Below, piece by piece: positions 11,618 to 24,264 of a stretch of DNA of 64,000 nt. The DNA is from Ooceraea biroi (lineage: Eukaryota > Arthropoda > Insecta > Hymenoptera > Formicidae), in assembly GCF_003672135.1 (NCBI RefSeq), contig NC_039515.1:744001-808000 (forward strand). Reading direction: 5' to 3'. Under the pieces are notes generated by a model that saw nothing but the letters and a program-made list of their open reading frames with translations, was not told the DNA's origin and searched no databases. The position numbers and the translations under genes were made by a program. The first letter of the stretch is position 1, and each line of letters begins with the position of its first letter.

Positions 11618-12822
11618 ATATAAAAGAAAGTGTGAGGAAAAAAAGCAGGGAGAGAGGGAAAGGATCATAAGGGAGGCGGGAGAAGCGAGGACGGAAGGGG
11701 AGGTATGGGAATTTTTAAGAAAGGTGAGGAAGAAAGGGGGTGGAATAGAGGAAGGGATAGGGAAAGAGGAATGGAAGGAATATTTTATGGGATTGTTGGA
11801 GGGAGTAGAGAGCAGAATAGTAGGGGGAGAGGGTAGAAGAAGAGGGAGAAGAGAAGAGGAGGAAGATATAAGGGAAGGGGAAGTAGAGGAGGCGATAAAA
11901 AAGTTAAAAATAGGAAAGGCGGCAGGGGAGGATGGGATTGAAGGAGAGGTGTGGAAATATGGGGGGAGGGCGCTGAGGAAGGAGATTTGGGAAATATGTG
12001 GCAGAGTGTGGAAGGGAGAAGGATGGCCGGAAGAATGGAAGATGGGGGTGGTGGTTCCAATTAAAAAGAAGGGAGATGGAAAAACGGTAGAGTGTTATAG
12101 GGAAGTGACATTATTGAATACGGCATACAAAATATATGCAATGATAATAGAAAGGAGATTAGAGAAGGAGATGGACGAGAAAAGGATGATTCCGGAAGCG
12201 CAGACAGGTTTTAGAAAAGGGAAAGGGACGATGGATGATATATATGCATTGAATTATGTGATAAATAGGGAATTAGGGAAAAAAGGTGGGAAAATGATAG
12301 GGTGTTTTGTGGACATAAAGGCGACATTCGATAGTGTGAATAGGGAGGTATTATGGGAGACGCTAAGAAGAAGAGGGGTAAGTGAGGGATTGATAGAGAG
12401 GATAAAAGAAATGTACAGAGAAACGATGGTAAAGGTAAAGGTAGAGGGGAGATGGGGGAAAGATTTTGGGTGGGTAGGGGAGTGAGGCAGGGATGTCCGT
12501 TAAGTGCGAAGCTTTTTATATTGTATTTGGCGGATTTGGAAGAGAGATTGAAGAAGAGGGGGAAGGGTGGAATAGAGATAAGAGGAAAGTAACTATATTC
12601 GCTGCAATATGCAGATGACTTAGTGTCGATGGCGAAGGAGGAAGGGGGAATGAGTTTGATGATTAAGGAATTTAGGGAGTATATAAGGGAGAAAGGGTTG
12701 GAAGTGAATAGGGAAAAAACAAAAATAGTGAGATTTGGGAAGAGAAGAGCGAAAAGGAGAACATGGAAATGGGGGGAGGGAGAAGTGGAAGAGGTAGAGG
12801 AAATAAAATACCTAGGTTATGT
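11618..12822 (+). pseudogene. LINE reverse transcriptase
   Basis: Contains the blocks typical of LINE reverse transcriptases: TGFRKGKGTMDDIYAL, FVDIKATFDSVNRE, RQGCPLS and the catalytic YADD box at about 12610. A one-base shift near 12480 and a stop near 12590 break it. The downstream KYLGY motif is cut by the Tc1-like insertion at 12822-12823 and continues at 16124. Confidence 0.88.
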
Positions 12823-12823
12823 A

Positions 12824-15800
12824 CACTACTCACAAAAATTAGAGGAACGCCAAACTTTTCTTAAAACATAGGCAAACTTCAAGCAGCTGTAACTTTGTTA
12901 AAAATGAACGAAATTTAAATTTAAAAAAAGGATTTTAAAGCTTGAAACTTCTACTTTCGAACGGTTGCCATGAGTTTAAATTTCTGTGACGTTTGGTAAT
13001 TTTTACATACAAAACACTGCGAATTGGACAAAATAAGAAATTTTCTTTTCACTTTAAAGGTCTGTCACGTATCAAAAAAATTCTGCGAAAATTCTCGACT
13101 TTTTATTGTAAAAGATTGAAGTTTTCCCTACAAAACGCTTTTTTTTATTTTTCTACGAGTTTTTGTTAGTGAGTTATCGCCGATTAAATAAAAATTGGCA
13201 TTGTTTACTTTGATTGCTCATAACTCCGGTAAAAATCATCGCACAGCAATTTAAAAAACGGATTCTTAAAACTGAAACTTTGCTCTATTGAACGGTATAC
13301 CTGCCCAAATTTTTTCGAAAACATGTAACCATGCTGAAAATGGATGAATATAACGTAAAAATGAATGATTTTTCACTTTGTCGTTTTGACCTTAAAAACA
13401 ATCGTACAGAATGACAAAAAAATTTGTTCTTCACATTTTTTTATACTCTTCAATACCATGAATTTGACAAAAATTTGCCGAATAGCTATAAGATTTTTTT
13501 CATGGTGGCCACTGTGGTTTTATGGGACAAAACTAAGAAATTGCTAAATTTCAGTAAGATAAAATGGAAAATAATGTTAATTAATGTTAAAAAATTGATT
13601 TCTAGCGCACTATATTAATCTTTATTAAGTCAGCAATAACAAAGTACACACTTTTCTACCAAAAGTTGAAAAAATTTGTAAACCGCTGGCGTTAGTTTTA
13701 TCCAAAGCGTACCACGTGGAGGTCGCACGGTCGGATTTACGCTTCGTTTTGTGTGTGGGTGTGTGAGTATGTATTATGTGGAGTGTATCAGTGATTAATG
13801 CAAGATGGAGTGATTAACGCAAAAAAGAATTTAATAACGTGTATTTCCGCCTCTATTCAAAATGACTGCTCGCAATCGATTTCGCATATTGATGACGACG
13901 TATTGCTCTTTGAGGGATTCGCTACCAAGTTCGGTAAAGAACTGTGACAAGCGAAGCCAAATCGACGATGTTGGGATAGTTTTTGCGTACTTGGCGCTTT
14001 AACATATCCCAAACATGCTCGATTGGATTCAAATCTAGACTCATTGGCGGATGCAATAATGTATCGATTTGATGGTTTCTCAGAAACTGTTGGGTGTAAC
14101 GAGCAGTGTGCGGTCGTGCGTTGTCATGCACTAGGCGAAACCATTGACCAATTCGATTTCTACTTGGTAGAACATATGGCTCTAGTATTTCATGAACATA
14201 TCGTCTAGAAGTTAATCCTGGTGGAGGAATAATTACAAGAGGTGTTCGTGAAAATCGAGATATTCCTGCTCATACCATTACAGAACTACCATGAAAAGCT
14301 CGAACCGGTCTGTTGCAGTTTTCGGAATAGCGTTCTCCTTGACGTCGCCAAACTCGGGCTCGTCTGTCATTGCCAAAAACGCAAAATCTAGACTCATCCT
14401 TAAACAGTACAGAATTTCATTGTCTAGGTCGCCTACTGACTAAAGAATGAGCATAATGTAATCGTAGGCGACGATGGCGATGGGTAAGGTATGGAACTTG
14501 CACTGGTCGACGAGCGTGCAATCCCGCTTCTCTCAAACGATTTCTTATCGTTGAAGTCGAGATCGGATGCTGTCGACCATACTTAATATCGCCGGCAATT
14601 CTACATGCGCATACAAAGCGATTCTGTGTAACTTGCCGGACGATCATTCGATCTTCCCGAGCGCTTGTTTCACGAGAACGGCCCTGACCCGGCCGTCTGT
14701 GGTATGAGCCAGTCTCTCGAAACCGGGAATAAATCCGATTAATGACGGATGGACTTACTCCAAACTGGTTGGCAACGTACCGTTGACTGTGATTCTCCTG
14801 TAGGAGAGTCACAATACGAGCACAATCTGTCTCAGATAAATGACGCATAGGCGTCGTAAAAGAACAACGAGCAGAAAACGGAAGTAGGAGAAAACAGAAT
14901 AGATAAAAGAAAAGAAGAAATGTAAAAATAAGTAAAGGAATAAGTAAAAACCTTAACTAGTGATATATCACACAGTATCAAAAATCGCCAATAGAATAAC
15001 TCCGAAAAGCTCAGTATACGTATGCGTATGTAAGCATAAGCACATGTGAGTACGAATGCGCGATCTTAAGTCATGTAGCTGAACTCTTTCACTTACGAAA
15101 AACGTCTTACGTCTTGTCGCCGCCTAGCGGCAAGACGTTCCACTAGTTGCGTGCAATCCGTGAGCGCTCACATACACGTACACACCCACACACAAAACGA
15201 AGCGTAAATCCGACCGTGCGACCTCCACGTGGTACGCTTTGGATAAAACTAACGCCAGCGGTTTACAAATTTTTTCAACTTTTGGTAGAAAAGTGTGTAC
15301 TTTGTTATTGCTGACTTAATAAAGATTAATATAGTGCGCTAGAAATCAATTTTTTAACATTAATTAACATTATTTTCCATTTTATCTTACTGAAATTTAG
15401 CAATTTCTTAGTTTTGTCCCATAAAACCACAGTGGCCACCATGAAAAAAATCTTATAGCTATTCGGCAAATTTTTGTCAAATTCATGGTATTGAAGAGTA
15501 TAAAAAAATGTGAAGAACAAATTTTTTTGTCATTCTGTACGATTGTTTTTAAGGTCAAAACGACAAAGTGAAAAATCATTCATTTTTACGTTATATTCAT
15601 CCATTTTCAGCATGGTTACATGTTTTCGAAAAAATTTGGGCAGGTATACCGTTTAATAGAGCAAAGTTTCAGTTTTAAGAATCCGTTTTTTTAAATTGCT
15701 GTGCGATGATTTTTACCGGAGTTATGAGCAATCAAAGTAAACAATGCCAATTTTTATTTAATCGGCGATAACTCACTAACAAAAACTCGTAGAAAAATAA

Positions 15801-16121
15801 AAAAAAGCGTTTTGTAGGGAAAACTTCAATCTTTTACAATAAAAAGTCGAGAATTTTCGCAGAATTTTTTTGATACGTGACAGACCTTTAAAGTGAAAAG
15901 AAAATTTCTTATTTTGTCCAATTCGCAGTGTTTTGTATGTAAAAATTACCAAACGTCACAGAAATTTAAACTCATGGCAACCGTTCGAAAGTAGAAGTTT
16001 CAAGCTTTAAAATCCTTTTTTTAAATTTAAATTTCGTTCATTTTTAACAAAGTTACAGCTGCTTGAAGTTTGCCTATTTTTTAAGAAAAGTTTGGTGTTC
16101 CTCTAATTTTTGTGAGTAGTG
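12824..16121 (-). mobile_element. Tc1-like transposon with 0.94-kb terminal inverted repeats
   Basis: Bounded by TA duplications (12822-12823 and 16122-16123). The ends read CACTACTCACAAAAATT and its reverse complement. The inverted repeats run 12824-13763 and 15181-16121, about 940 bp each and nearly identical. Only about 1.4 kb lies between them and it holds one transposase gene on the minus strand. Tc1 elements usually have repeats of tens to a few hundred bases, so this is unusually long. It sits inside the LINE reverse transcriptase; removing it restores the frame (LGYVFRRNG). Confidence 0.93.
13922..14848 (-). pseudogene. Tc1-family transposase with two stops
   Basis: About 308 codons in one frame. 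The N-terminal helix-turn-helix is at the start (QRYVANQFGVSPSVINRIY). The DDE motif has Asp in KDESRF, Asp in HDNARPHTA and, 34 residues later, Glu in LDLNPIEHVWD, so it is DD34E and Tc1 type. There is no frameshift. The only faults are TGA at 14417-14419 and TGA at 14270-14272, both where Tc1 proteins have Trp (RPRQW and VMVWAGIS), so both are single G-to-A changes. Confidence 0.9.
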
Positions 16122-16123
16122 TA

Positions 16124-17031
16124 TTTAGAAGAAATGGAAGACAAGAAAGGCAGATAGAGGATAGAATAAGGAAGGCAGGAGGAGTTATGAGAAATGTATG
16201 GGGAATAGGGAAAAGGTATTTCGGAAATGATTATAAGAGAAAGGAATGGTTATTTGATACGCTAGTGTGGACGGTGATGGGATACGGAGTAGAGGTATGG
16301 CGATGGGGGGAGAGAAGAAAAGTAGAGGCAATGCAGGAGAGATATATAAAATGGATATTGGGGGTGGATTGGGTTACGCCGGGATACATGGTAAAGAAGG
16401 AAGTGAAGAGGGAGAAATTGAGGATGAGGTGTGCAAGAAGAGCATGGAGATTTGTGGAGAGATTGAGGGAAGGGAGGGGAAGTGGGTGGTCAAGGGAATG
16501 TTTAAAAGAGATAGAAGAAAGGGGAAGAGAGGTCAAGGATATATCGAGTTGGGAGAAGGAAAGGAAAAGTTTTATAGAGAGTTGGGGAAGGAGGGGGGAT
16601 GGGAGGGAGGTAGTAAGGAGAGGAGAGAGGAGGACTGGGAAAGGATAGAGGAAAGAGAGAAGGAGAAGCAGGAAAGGGAGAATGGAGAAAAGATAAGGAA
16701 GGCGAAGTATAATGAGTGGTATAAGATGGTGAAGGTGGAGGGAGTACCGGAATACCTGAAAGGGAGATGGAAAGAGGAGAAAAGGAATAGGGTGGCAAGG
16801 TGTAGATTGGGAAATGGGATGAAGGGAGGAAGATATTGGGAAGGGGAGGAGGATAGAAGATGTGGGGGAGAGATAGAGACGTGGGAGCATGTCCTGGAGA
16901 GGTGTAGAGAGGAGTTAGAGAGAGATGAGGGAATACAGGAGAAAATAAGTAGAATATTGGCGGAGGATGGGAGGGGGGAGGGATGGATGAATGACTTGGA
17001 TGAAGAAAGAAGAAGAGAAATGGGAGGATAA
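16124..17031 (+). pseudogene. LINE C-terminal region
   Basis: Continues the LINE polyprotein after the Tc1-like insert: VFRRNGRQERQIEDRIRKA, then LVWTVMGYGVEVW and LGVDWVTPGYMV. Around 16570 the useful frame changes. The C-terminal end has a Cys/His group (CGGEIETWEHVLERC) like the zinc motif found at the end of many LINE proteins. The 3' untranslated part runs on to about 17306. Confidence 0.8.
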
Positions 17032-17335
17032 GGAGGATAGATAAAGGAGGGAAAGAAGGGGGAGAGAGGATGAATGGAGACAGAGGGATGAATGAAGGAA
17101 AGTGCAGCGAAAACGGAGGTCTAGAAGGAATGCGGAGATGGTATGAGTGGGTGGATGAGATGAGTGCGAATAAGTGTGTAAGAGGTTATGTTTTTCTCTC
17201 TCTCTCGGAGCGGATAGTAAGTAGTAAGAAATTGTGAGCGGAGCAGGGTCCGCGATGTACCCTGTGAAATGGAAGTTGGTGCAATCCCGATAGGGAAGCA
17301 CGGAATAAATACATACATACATACATACATATATA

Positions 17336-18560
17336 CAACACAGTTATAATAAAGTTTTAAAACAAAGTAATATTACAGTGATAAAAGGAAATTATGTAGC
17401 CTCAATATTAATAGTGTATAACAACTGTTATATTACGTGTTACTTTTGAGATATATAATAGTTATATTCTGTGTTTGCTGGGATGTAACGGATATCCATT
17501 GGACATCCATTTAAGATTCCCTTTATATAACTAATTTATGGATATATACTGTACATCCAATGGACGTTTGTACATGGACTTACTTTGGATTTATTTATAC
17601 TATCAATTTTTTTTATAAAAAATAGTTGTAAGGCATAGCGTTACTTTATCTGTCACGTAAAGGGTATAATTTTAATTTTCCGTCGTCGTTTATAATTTTT
17701 TATGGCGTGTGATACGCATATACGTAAAACCGATATTACGTTTGTACGTCGTACGAAAATTTTTTAAGCCTACTGAATGGCTAATTTCCAGAGATTCAAG
17801 AAATGTTTTATCCTATACTAGTCATTCATTGTCAGTAGGCTTAAAAAATTTGTCATTCAATGTACTCTATTATGGAACAAGAGATAAAAATCAACACAAG
17901 TGTGTGTGATTCCCGCCTCTAATTCACCAAGTGACCGATAGATGGCCAGGCCAGGCGTGACGTTCTCGCAAGAAACATTTGCGTTATCACCTTATAAATA
18001 ACCATCCGGAAAACCGATCCAGTACTCTTTTCTTTTGCAATTTTTGAAATCATTATTGTTTGAAGTGATATCTCATTCCAAAAGAGTGAGATTCCACTAC
18101 ACGAAATTTAGAGAGTAATTCATAAAATATAAAAATCTAGACTTATATAAGTTTTGCGTGGATTGGTCGAAATTATGAATTATAATATGTAATAAGAAGC
18201 CGACATACATCCACTAAAGGTTTGAATTTCGTCCATAAAAAGTCAAAAATTCATCCATTAGATTCATAGTTTATCCATTTCAAATCCATAATTCATCCAT
18301 AAATGTTCAATAATGAATGTCTTATGGATGTCTATTGGAGTTGCAAACGCATGTACAATGAACGTCCTTTGTACTTCCGCTGTAGTTGATATGGACGTCC
18401 GCTGGCTGTACACAATGTCCGGCATGGACGTCCATCGTACATACATTGGACGTATTTGTGCTTATTGGGCATGTATTCAATACTACACTAAAGAATAATA
18501 TGTGCTGCTCTCCAACGGAGAATACAATATCTAATCAATTAATTTTGAAATGAGATTAAA
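17336..18560. other. Non-coding stretch with CATCCATTGGACG-like words
   Basis: No convincing gene. Two zones (17480-17600 and 18180-18470) share many degenerate words around ATCCATTGGACGT and its complement, which suggests a decayed repeat. At 17756-17851 there is a short inverted repeat (AAATTTTTTAAGCCTACTG). Part of 18130-18575 must be the 3' LTR of Copia A; its far edge cannot be placed because the other LTR is missing. Confidence 0.4.
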
Positions 18561-18673
18561 TTGTCTACTCTAACACTCCTCCTCAATTTATCATCTTAAG
18601 TTTTATATTATAACTAAAATAATTCCTCAAGACCAAGTCCGGATCGAAATTTAATAAATTTGGGAGTGGCTTA

Positions 18674-21600
18674 CAAGGAAGGTTAGCCAACCCGGAAATT
18701 CAGAAAATTCTGAAACTTTGTGTGCATATAGAGTAGTTTATCCGTAACATAAAACTATTTTTTTTTCATGCTGAATTACAGTTCAAGGGGGTGAAATCAC
18801 CCCTTGAAGAAAAATGTAGGTATTTCCATTTTGCGAAATAACTGCCAAACGATGGAAAGATATAAAAAAAAAGTTTATACAAAAGTTGCATCTCTTTTAT
18901 ATGTCTACAAAGCTGTGTACGGATAAGTATCGAAAAACTAATGCTTTTCTATTTACCCCCTCCACCACCCCTTAAAATTGAATTTTTTTACTTCGTAAAT
19001 TTACGTCAAAGTACTTCTCCCTGACCTATTTTCATACGTCATAATCAATTTATGTCTGTTATATTTTAAAAAATAAAATAAAATAAAAACCTTAAAAGAA
19101 AAACTCCGATTCCCAATTCCGCGCGTTTTAGCAGTTTAATTATTAAAATAATTTTAAAAAGTAATATTTAAATTTCTCGTACCGTTGATTTTATAATAAC
19201 CTCTTGGTTAATGTGGAAAACAGAAATAAAATGTTTGGTAAAATAATATTCACAACTGTTTATTAAAGCAACTGTATATATGATATAAAAATATAAATCA
19301 CACGGGATAAGTCGATAAGGCGATAAATGTAGTTTTGCACTATCGCGATCCATTGGAACGTCTTTCCTCGCATTTTTATTAGATTATTTTATAAACCGCA
19401 CGATAAATACGATGTTGCATGAACAAGATATTGCACTTTGACATTAAATGACGCAGATTCATATTGATGCACCGATAACCTTGTCGAACTTTCCGATTTA
19501 CACAAAAAATGCGTATTGATTCTATAGATTACATATTACATATTGTGTGATTGGTTCTTGACTTATTGTTAATATATATTAGTAAGATATTTTGTAACGA
19601 TATAATGATGTCACAATATTGAAATCATAATTTACATCAATTGCAATCATTGTTCGCTTATTTCAACAAGGTAGTTTGTACCTATTTTCAACGAATGTAT
19701 TAATTGATTTTATTAATCCTCATACATATAACATTTGCATTCGTACATTCGTTATTTGTACATTCTTTATGGTTAACTTATACATTGAAAATGTTATTAA
19801 TCGAGTACAACAATACAAGTGTTAGTAGTGACAAATACAGTAAAATTTGCTAATTGATATAGTAATGATATTCTTCGTAAACATGTTTAAAACAGAAATA
19901 TTAGTACACGCTCTATTGTTTAATTATACATTACAATAGTTATATTAGTGCAAAATGATAGATATACTAAAAATTACGGATTGTAATTGGTACAGTAATG
20001 ATATTCTTCATAAAAGTGTTTAAAACAGAGATATTCGCCACACCATGCACAGCGTATAAAAGCGGCCATCCCACAAATACTACATTTGGGTATATTCTTT
20101 TAATTTTTGAAGTAACAGAAATTTACAGGATTTTGAAATTCAGCAGGATGCGTTTCTACATATCCGCTTTTATACCAAGCATATTGAAACAAGTTTTTAA
20201 ATCTAGGTGAAGAAAACTGATTATGGGTTAGTGATTGCAATTTAATCATTTCATTACGGGAGTGTAGATTAACATCTCTCTCTTCAAGAATTACATTATC
20301 CGAAAATGTTCGCACAAAATTTTTCCAAACCCGGAATCCGAACACATCTAAAAGCTGAATCATTCCCGTTGTCTTTTTTGGAATGGTTAAAAATTGTACC
20401 TCTTTGTCTTGTGGAATCAACTGCTCTAGTTGTCTTGGGCAGTGTCCCGTCCATGAATTGAGTAGTAACATGCTTTTACGGCCAGTATTCGGTAAATACA
20501 CTTCGCTGAACCAAGTTTTGAAGTGTTCAGACGTGAGTTTTCCTGATTTTGAAGCTTGGATGTAAATGTTAACTGGACAGAAAAGAGTTTCTTCCACCCT
20601 CGGGCCAAATGTTCCCGTAGACTCCTTCAAAACTATGTATAGTGGTGAAAGAAGACGTCCACTTGCTGAAATAGTAGGCATTATAGTATAACTGTGTGTT
20701 GTAGAAGATACTGATTGAACCATTGCTTCAACTGTTTTTACTCCTGATTTCGTCAATGTTCGCCCAGAATGTATTTCAAGATTGAAACCACTCTCGTCTG
20801 CATTATAAATTTCTTCAACTCCAAAAACTGGAATGTTTGACTTTACGTTTGAAACAAACGATTTTGCGATATCTTGTAAGTTGCCAGTATCTTGAAGCAT
20901 AAATTGCGTCCTGAATGTTGTTATCTTGCGGGAAACAATTCTGTGCACATTCTTGAATTTCCAAATCCACAATTTACTTGCCTTGAATTCAGATAGGTCC
21001 ACTTGCTCCTTTGCCTCCAAAGCCCATAATCTTAAATTCATGTCATGAACAATAGATTTTCTATCACATGCTTCTTCAAACTTTTGCAGTACATATTCCG
21101 TAATAAATGTAACTTTATCTGCATTTGTTCCACCTTTTTCTACACTTGCTTCCCATCTGTATAGCTGCTGTAAGGATTTAACCTTACGAAAACTGTTCTG
21201 TACGCTAGTTAATGTCCGACGTGCCTTCTTTCCGCTTTTCCAAAACTGTACGGCCTTTCTCTTATAACTCAAGTCGACCTTCCCACCTTCATCATCAACA
21301 AGACATTCTTTATATTCAAAACTGTCTTCATCTTCTTCTTTTTCTGCAGGCGTAATGTATTCTACAACTTGTGCTCCATGGGGTTCTGATGGATCAGCAA
21401 AATCAAGCACGTAATCATGTTCAAATGATGAATGTACGTCTTGCAAATTTTGTAGAATATCACGAATTTCATTATACACTTCAATTTCAAAAGGCGTTAT
21501 AGGTGTCTGTGTTATACTCGCAATTTGAAACGTAGTCGCTAACATGTTTATTATGTTCGCAACATTAACCGGCGTCATTTTCTATCAAGCAAACTTTTCA

Positions 21601-22654
21601 ACAGAATGCTGATTCCTGTTGTAAATGAGACTGGAAAGTAATACTTCCTCGGGCATATTTATATGAATCGAAAACCCCGATTACATAACCTTATTCACCG
21701 AAAAAATGTTGGAAAAAAGATTATAAGTTGCACTATTTTCCTCATTTGCGATAGTAGTCCAATCTATGCACCAACTTATCTAATTTTTCGTGTGGTTTGC
21801 AAAACGGATAGACACATCCGTATTACGTAAATCGGAAAGTTCGACAAGGTTATCGGTACATCAATATGAATCTGCGTCATTTAATGTCAAAGTGCAATAT
21901 CTTGTTCATGCAACATCGTATTTATCGTGCGGTTTACAAAATAATCTAATAAAAATGCGAGGAAAGACGTTCCAATGGATCGCGATAGTGCAAAACTACA
22001 TTTATCGCCTTATCGACTTATCCCGTGTGATTTATATTTTTATATCATATATACAGTTGCTTTAATAAACAGTTGTGAATATTATTTTACCAAACATTTT
22101 ATTTCTGTTTTCCACATTAACCAAGAGGCTATTATAAAATCAACGGTACGAGAAATTTAAATATTACTTTTTAAAATTATTTTAATAATTAAACTGCTAA
22201 AACGCGCGGAATTGGGAATCGGAGTTTTTCTTTTAAGGTTTTTATTTTATTTTATTTTTTAAAATATAACAGACATAAATTGATTATGACGTATGAAAAT
22301 AGGTCAGGGAGAAGTACTTTGACGTAAATTTACGAAGTAAAAAAATTCAATTTTAAGGGGTGGTGGAGGGGGTAAATAGAAAAGCATTAGTTTTTCGATA
22401 CTTATCCGTACACAGCTTTGTAGACATATAAAAGAGATGCAACTTTTGTATAAACTTTTTTTTTATATCTTTCCATCGTTTGGCAGTTATTTCGCAAAAT
22501 GGAAATACCTACATTTTTCTTCAAGGGGTGATTTCACCCCCTTGAACTGTAATTCAGCATGAAAAAAAAATAGTTTTATGTTACGGATAAACTACTCTAT
22601 ATGCACACAAAGTTTCAGAATTTTCTGAATTTCCGGGTTGGCTAACCTTCCTTG
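18674..22654 (-). mobile_element. Tc5-like (pogo group) transposon with 828-bp inverted repeats
   Basis: Bounded by TTA duplications (18671-18673 and 22655-22657). The ends start CAAGGAAGGTTAGCCAACC. The inverted repeats are 18674-19501 and 21827-22654, 828 bp each and almost identical. Taking the element away leaves CTTAG, which fits the CTNAG target with TNA duplication known for nematode Tc4 and Tc5, and the terminal CAAGG...AAGGTT resembles Tc5 ends. The insertion lies at the end of Copia A RNase H and removal restores ILTKPLPKF. Confidence 0.9.
20100..21578 (-). CDS. Tc5/pogo-type transposase, probably inactive
   Basis: A 492-residue open frame with no stops. The N-terminal half has a Tc5/CENP-B-type helix-turn-helix (LSEFKASKLWIWKFKNVH, about residues 200-220). 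The catalytic region has the first Asp in YNADESGFN. At the second catalytic position the sequence is LLLNSWTGH, where this family has Asp; 36 residues on, the third Asp is in QLLDVFGF. The Asp-to-Asn change (GAC to AAC) would abolish cutting. The frame is otherwise open, so the change may be recent. It sits between the two long inverted repeats, on the minus strand. Confidence 0.8.
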   Translation of the reverse strand: MTPVNVANIINMLATTFQIASITQTPITPFEIEVYNEIRDILQNLQDVHSSFEHDYVLDFADPSEPHGAQVVEYITPAEKEEDEDSFEYKECLVDDEGGKVDLSYKRKAVQFWKSGKKARRTLTSVQNSFRKVKSLQQLYRWEASVEKGGTNADKVTFITEYVLQKFEEACDRKSIVHDMNLRLWALEAKEQVDLSEFKASKLWIWKFKNVHRIVSRKITTFRTQFMLQDTGNLQDIAKSFVSNVKSNIPVFGVEEIYNADESGFNLEIHSGRTLTKSGVKTVEAMVQSVSSTTHSYTIMPTISASGRLLSPLYIVLKESTGTFGPRVEETLFCPVNIYIQASKSGKLTSEHFKTWFSEVYLPNTGRKSMLLLNSWTGHCPRQLEQLIPQDKEVQFLTIPKKTTGMIQLLDVFGFRVWKNFVRTFSDNVILEERDVNLHSRNEMIKLQSLTHNQFSSPRFKNLFQYAWYKSGYVETHPAEFQNPVNFCYFKN

Positions 22655-22657
22655 TTA

Positions 22658-24262
22658 GTAAGTATGTCAGCAATCTGTTCCTCGGTGCTCAGGTAGTTGA
22701 TTGTAACATCCTTGCTTTGGTAAAGATCACGTACAAAGTTGTACTTTACATCTACGTGTTTCAACCTCTTGTGCTCCCAGCGATCAAGTAGATGTATGCA
22801 TGATTGATTGTCCTCATAAATCGTTGGTAGTGATGTTATGGTCAGTCCGAGATCTATCAAAAGAGTTTTTATCCAAATTAGATCCGTTGATGCAGTAGCT
22901 AATGCAACGTACTCGGCTTCAGTGGATGATAATGCTACTATTGTTTGTCTTTTTGTTGCCCATAATAGGGTATTTCCAAAGAGTTTTATGAGATATCCGG
23001 AGGTTGATCTCCTATCAGCTTCACTTCCAAAATCAGCATCCACAAAACATGTTAATTCTTCTGCTCCTCCTTTTCTATAACACAGGTAAGTTGTTAGTGT
23101 ACCTTTTATATATCGTAAAATTCTTTTCAACCCTTTCCATCGAGCTTCTGTTTGACAATGTTGATATCGACTGAAATAATTAACAGCAAAACTCAAATCC
23201 GGTCGAGTAATCAGCATGACGTACATCAAACATCCTACTAATTCTCATATGGTTTGGAATCATTGAGTGGTAATTATTCTTCTTCTATAATTGGTGATGT
23301 CTCCATAGGTGTTTTTGTTCTATTGCAATGTTCCATATCAAAGCGCTTAAGTACTTTCCGAAGGTACGTACTTTTATTTAGATGAAGTTCTTTACCAATT
23401 TGCTTGATGTTAATACCGAGAAATGTATGTAATTTACCCAAATCCTTCATATGAAATCTATTCTTTAATGTCTTCTTTATCCAATTAATTTGTTCCTCAT
23501 TGTCTCCTGCGATCAATATGTCATCGACATACAGTAGTATATATACTCGAGCTCCCTTTTTCTTCAGGATATACAGACACTTGTCAGCTTCTGATCTTCG
23601 AAATCCTAGTTGAGTAATAAAGTCGTGAAATGTCTGGTTCCAAGCTCTTGGAGCTTGTTTGAGTCCATAGAGAGCCTTTTTTAATTTGCAGACTAGGTTA
23701 GTATCGTTTTTAAATCCGGCAAGTATCTTCATATAAACTTCCTCTTCAAGTTTGCCATGAAGAAAGGCATTTTTTACATCCATATGACTGGCATGCAGAC
23801 CTAGTTCCACAATTATTGTGAGCAAGATTCTTAGTGTATTCAATCTAGTCACTGGTGCGTAGGTTTTTTCAAAGTCGTATCCTTTTCTTTGTGCACATCC
23901 TTTTACAACAAGCCTAGCTTTATACTTTTCTATATTGTCATCTTGATCTCTTTTTATTTTGAAAACCCACTTGTTGTCTAACAGGCGTTTTCGTTGAGGT
24001 AGGGTAGTTAATTCCCACGTATCGTTCTTTAGTAGTGAATCAATTTCTTCTTCTACTGCTTGCATGCAATGTAATTTGTCTTCTCTGGTAGCTATCTCTT
24101 GAAAATCATTCGGTACATCCTCAACGAGTGCCTCGTCATGTAACGCGAGTACAGCATAGTCTTCAAAACGACAAGGTTTCTTTTTCAATTGTTCGCTTCG
24201 ACGTAGAGTATCTTTATAATCAGGTTCTTTCCTCTTCAAATGACGTAGATTTTTATTCATGA
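22658..24262 (-). pseudogene. Copia A reverse transcriptase and RNase H
   Basis: Reverse transcriptase in 23274-24278: NKWVFKIKRD, YKARLVVKG, MDVKNAFLHG, LKQAPRAWN and the catalytic LLYVDDILIAG. RNase H in 22658-23229: MYVMLITRPDLSFAV, DADFGS, SSTEAEYVAL and VDVKYNFVRD, then ADILT where the Tc5-like element interrupts it. A frame break lies near 23230-23270. The N-terminal end of the reverse transcriptase region is cut by the MITE at 24265. Confidence 0.9.
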
Positions 24263-24264
24263 TA

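Larger units (their letters stand above)
8156..17335 (+). mobile_element. Non-LTR retrotransposon (LINE), split by two insertions
   Basis: ORF1-like RRM/coiled-coil region, endonuclease, reverse transcriptase and C-terminal zinc region all lie on the plus strand, in pieces 8156-10625, 11618-12822 and 16124-17335. Removing the solo LTR and the Tc1-like element (with one copy of each target duplication) restores frame at both joints. The 3' end is a run of CATA repeats at about 17308-17332. The coding strand is strikingly purine-rich (mostly A and G). It starts beside an ATATCA microsatellite at 8107-8150. The clade is not settled; it is of the apurinic-endonuclease type. Confidence 0.88.
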
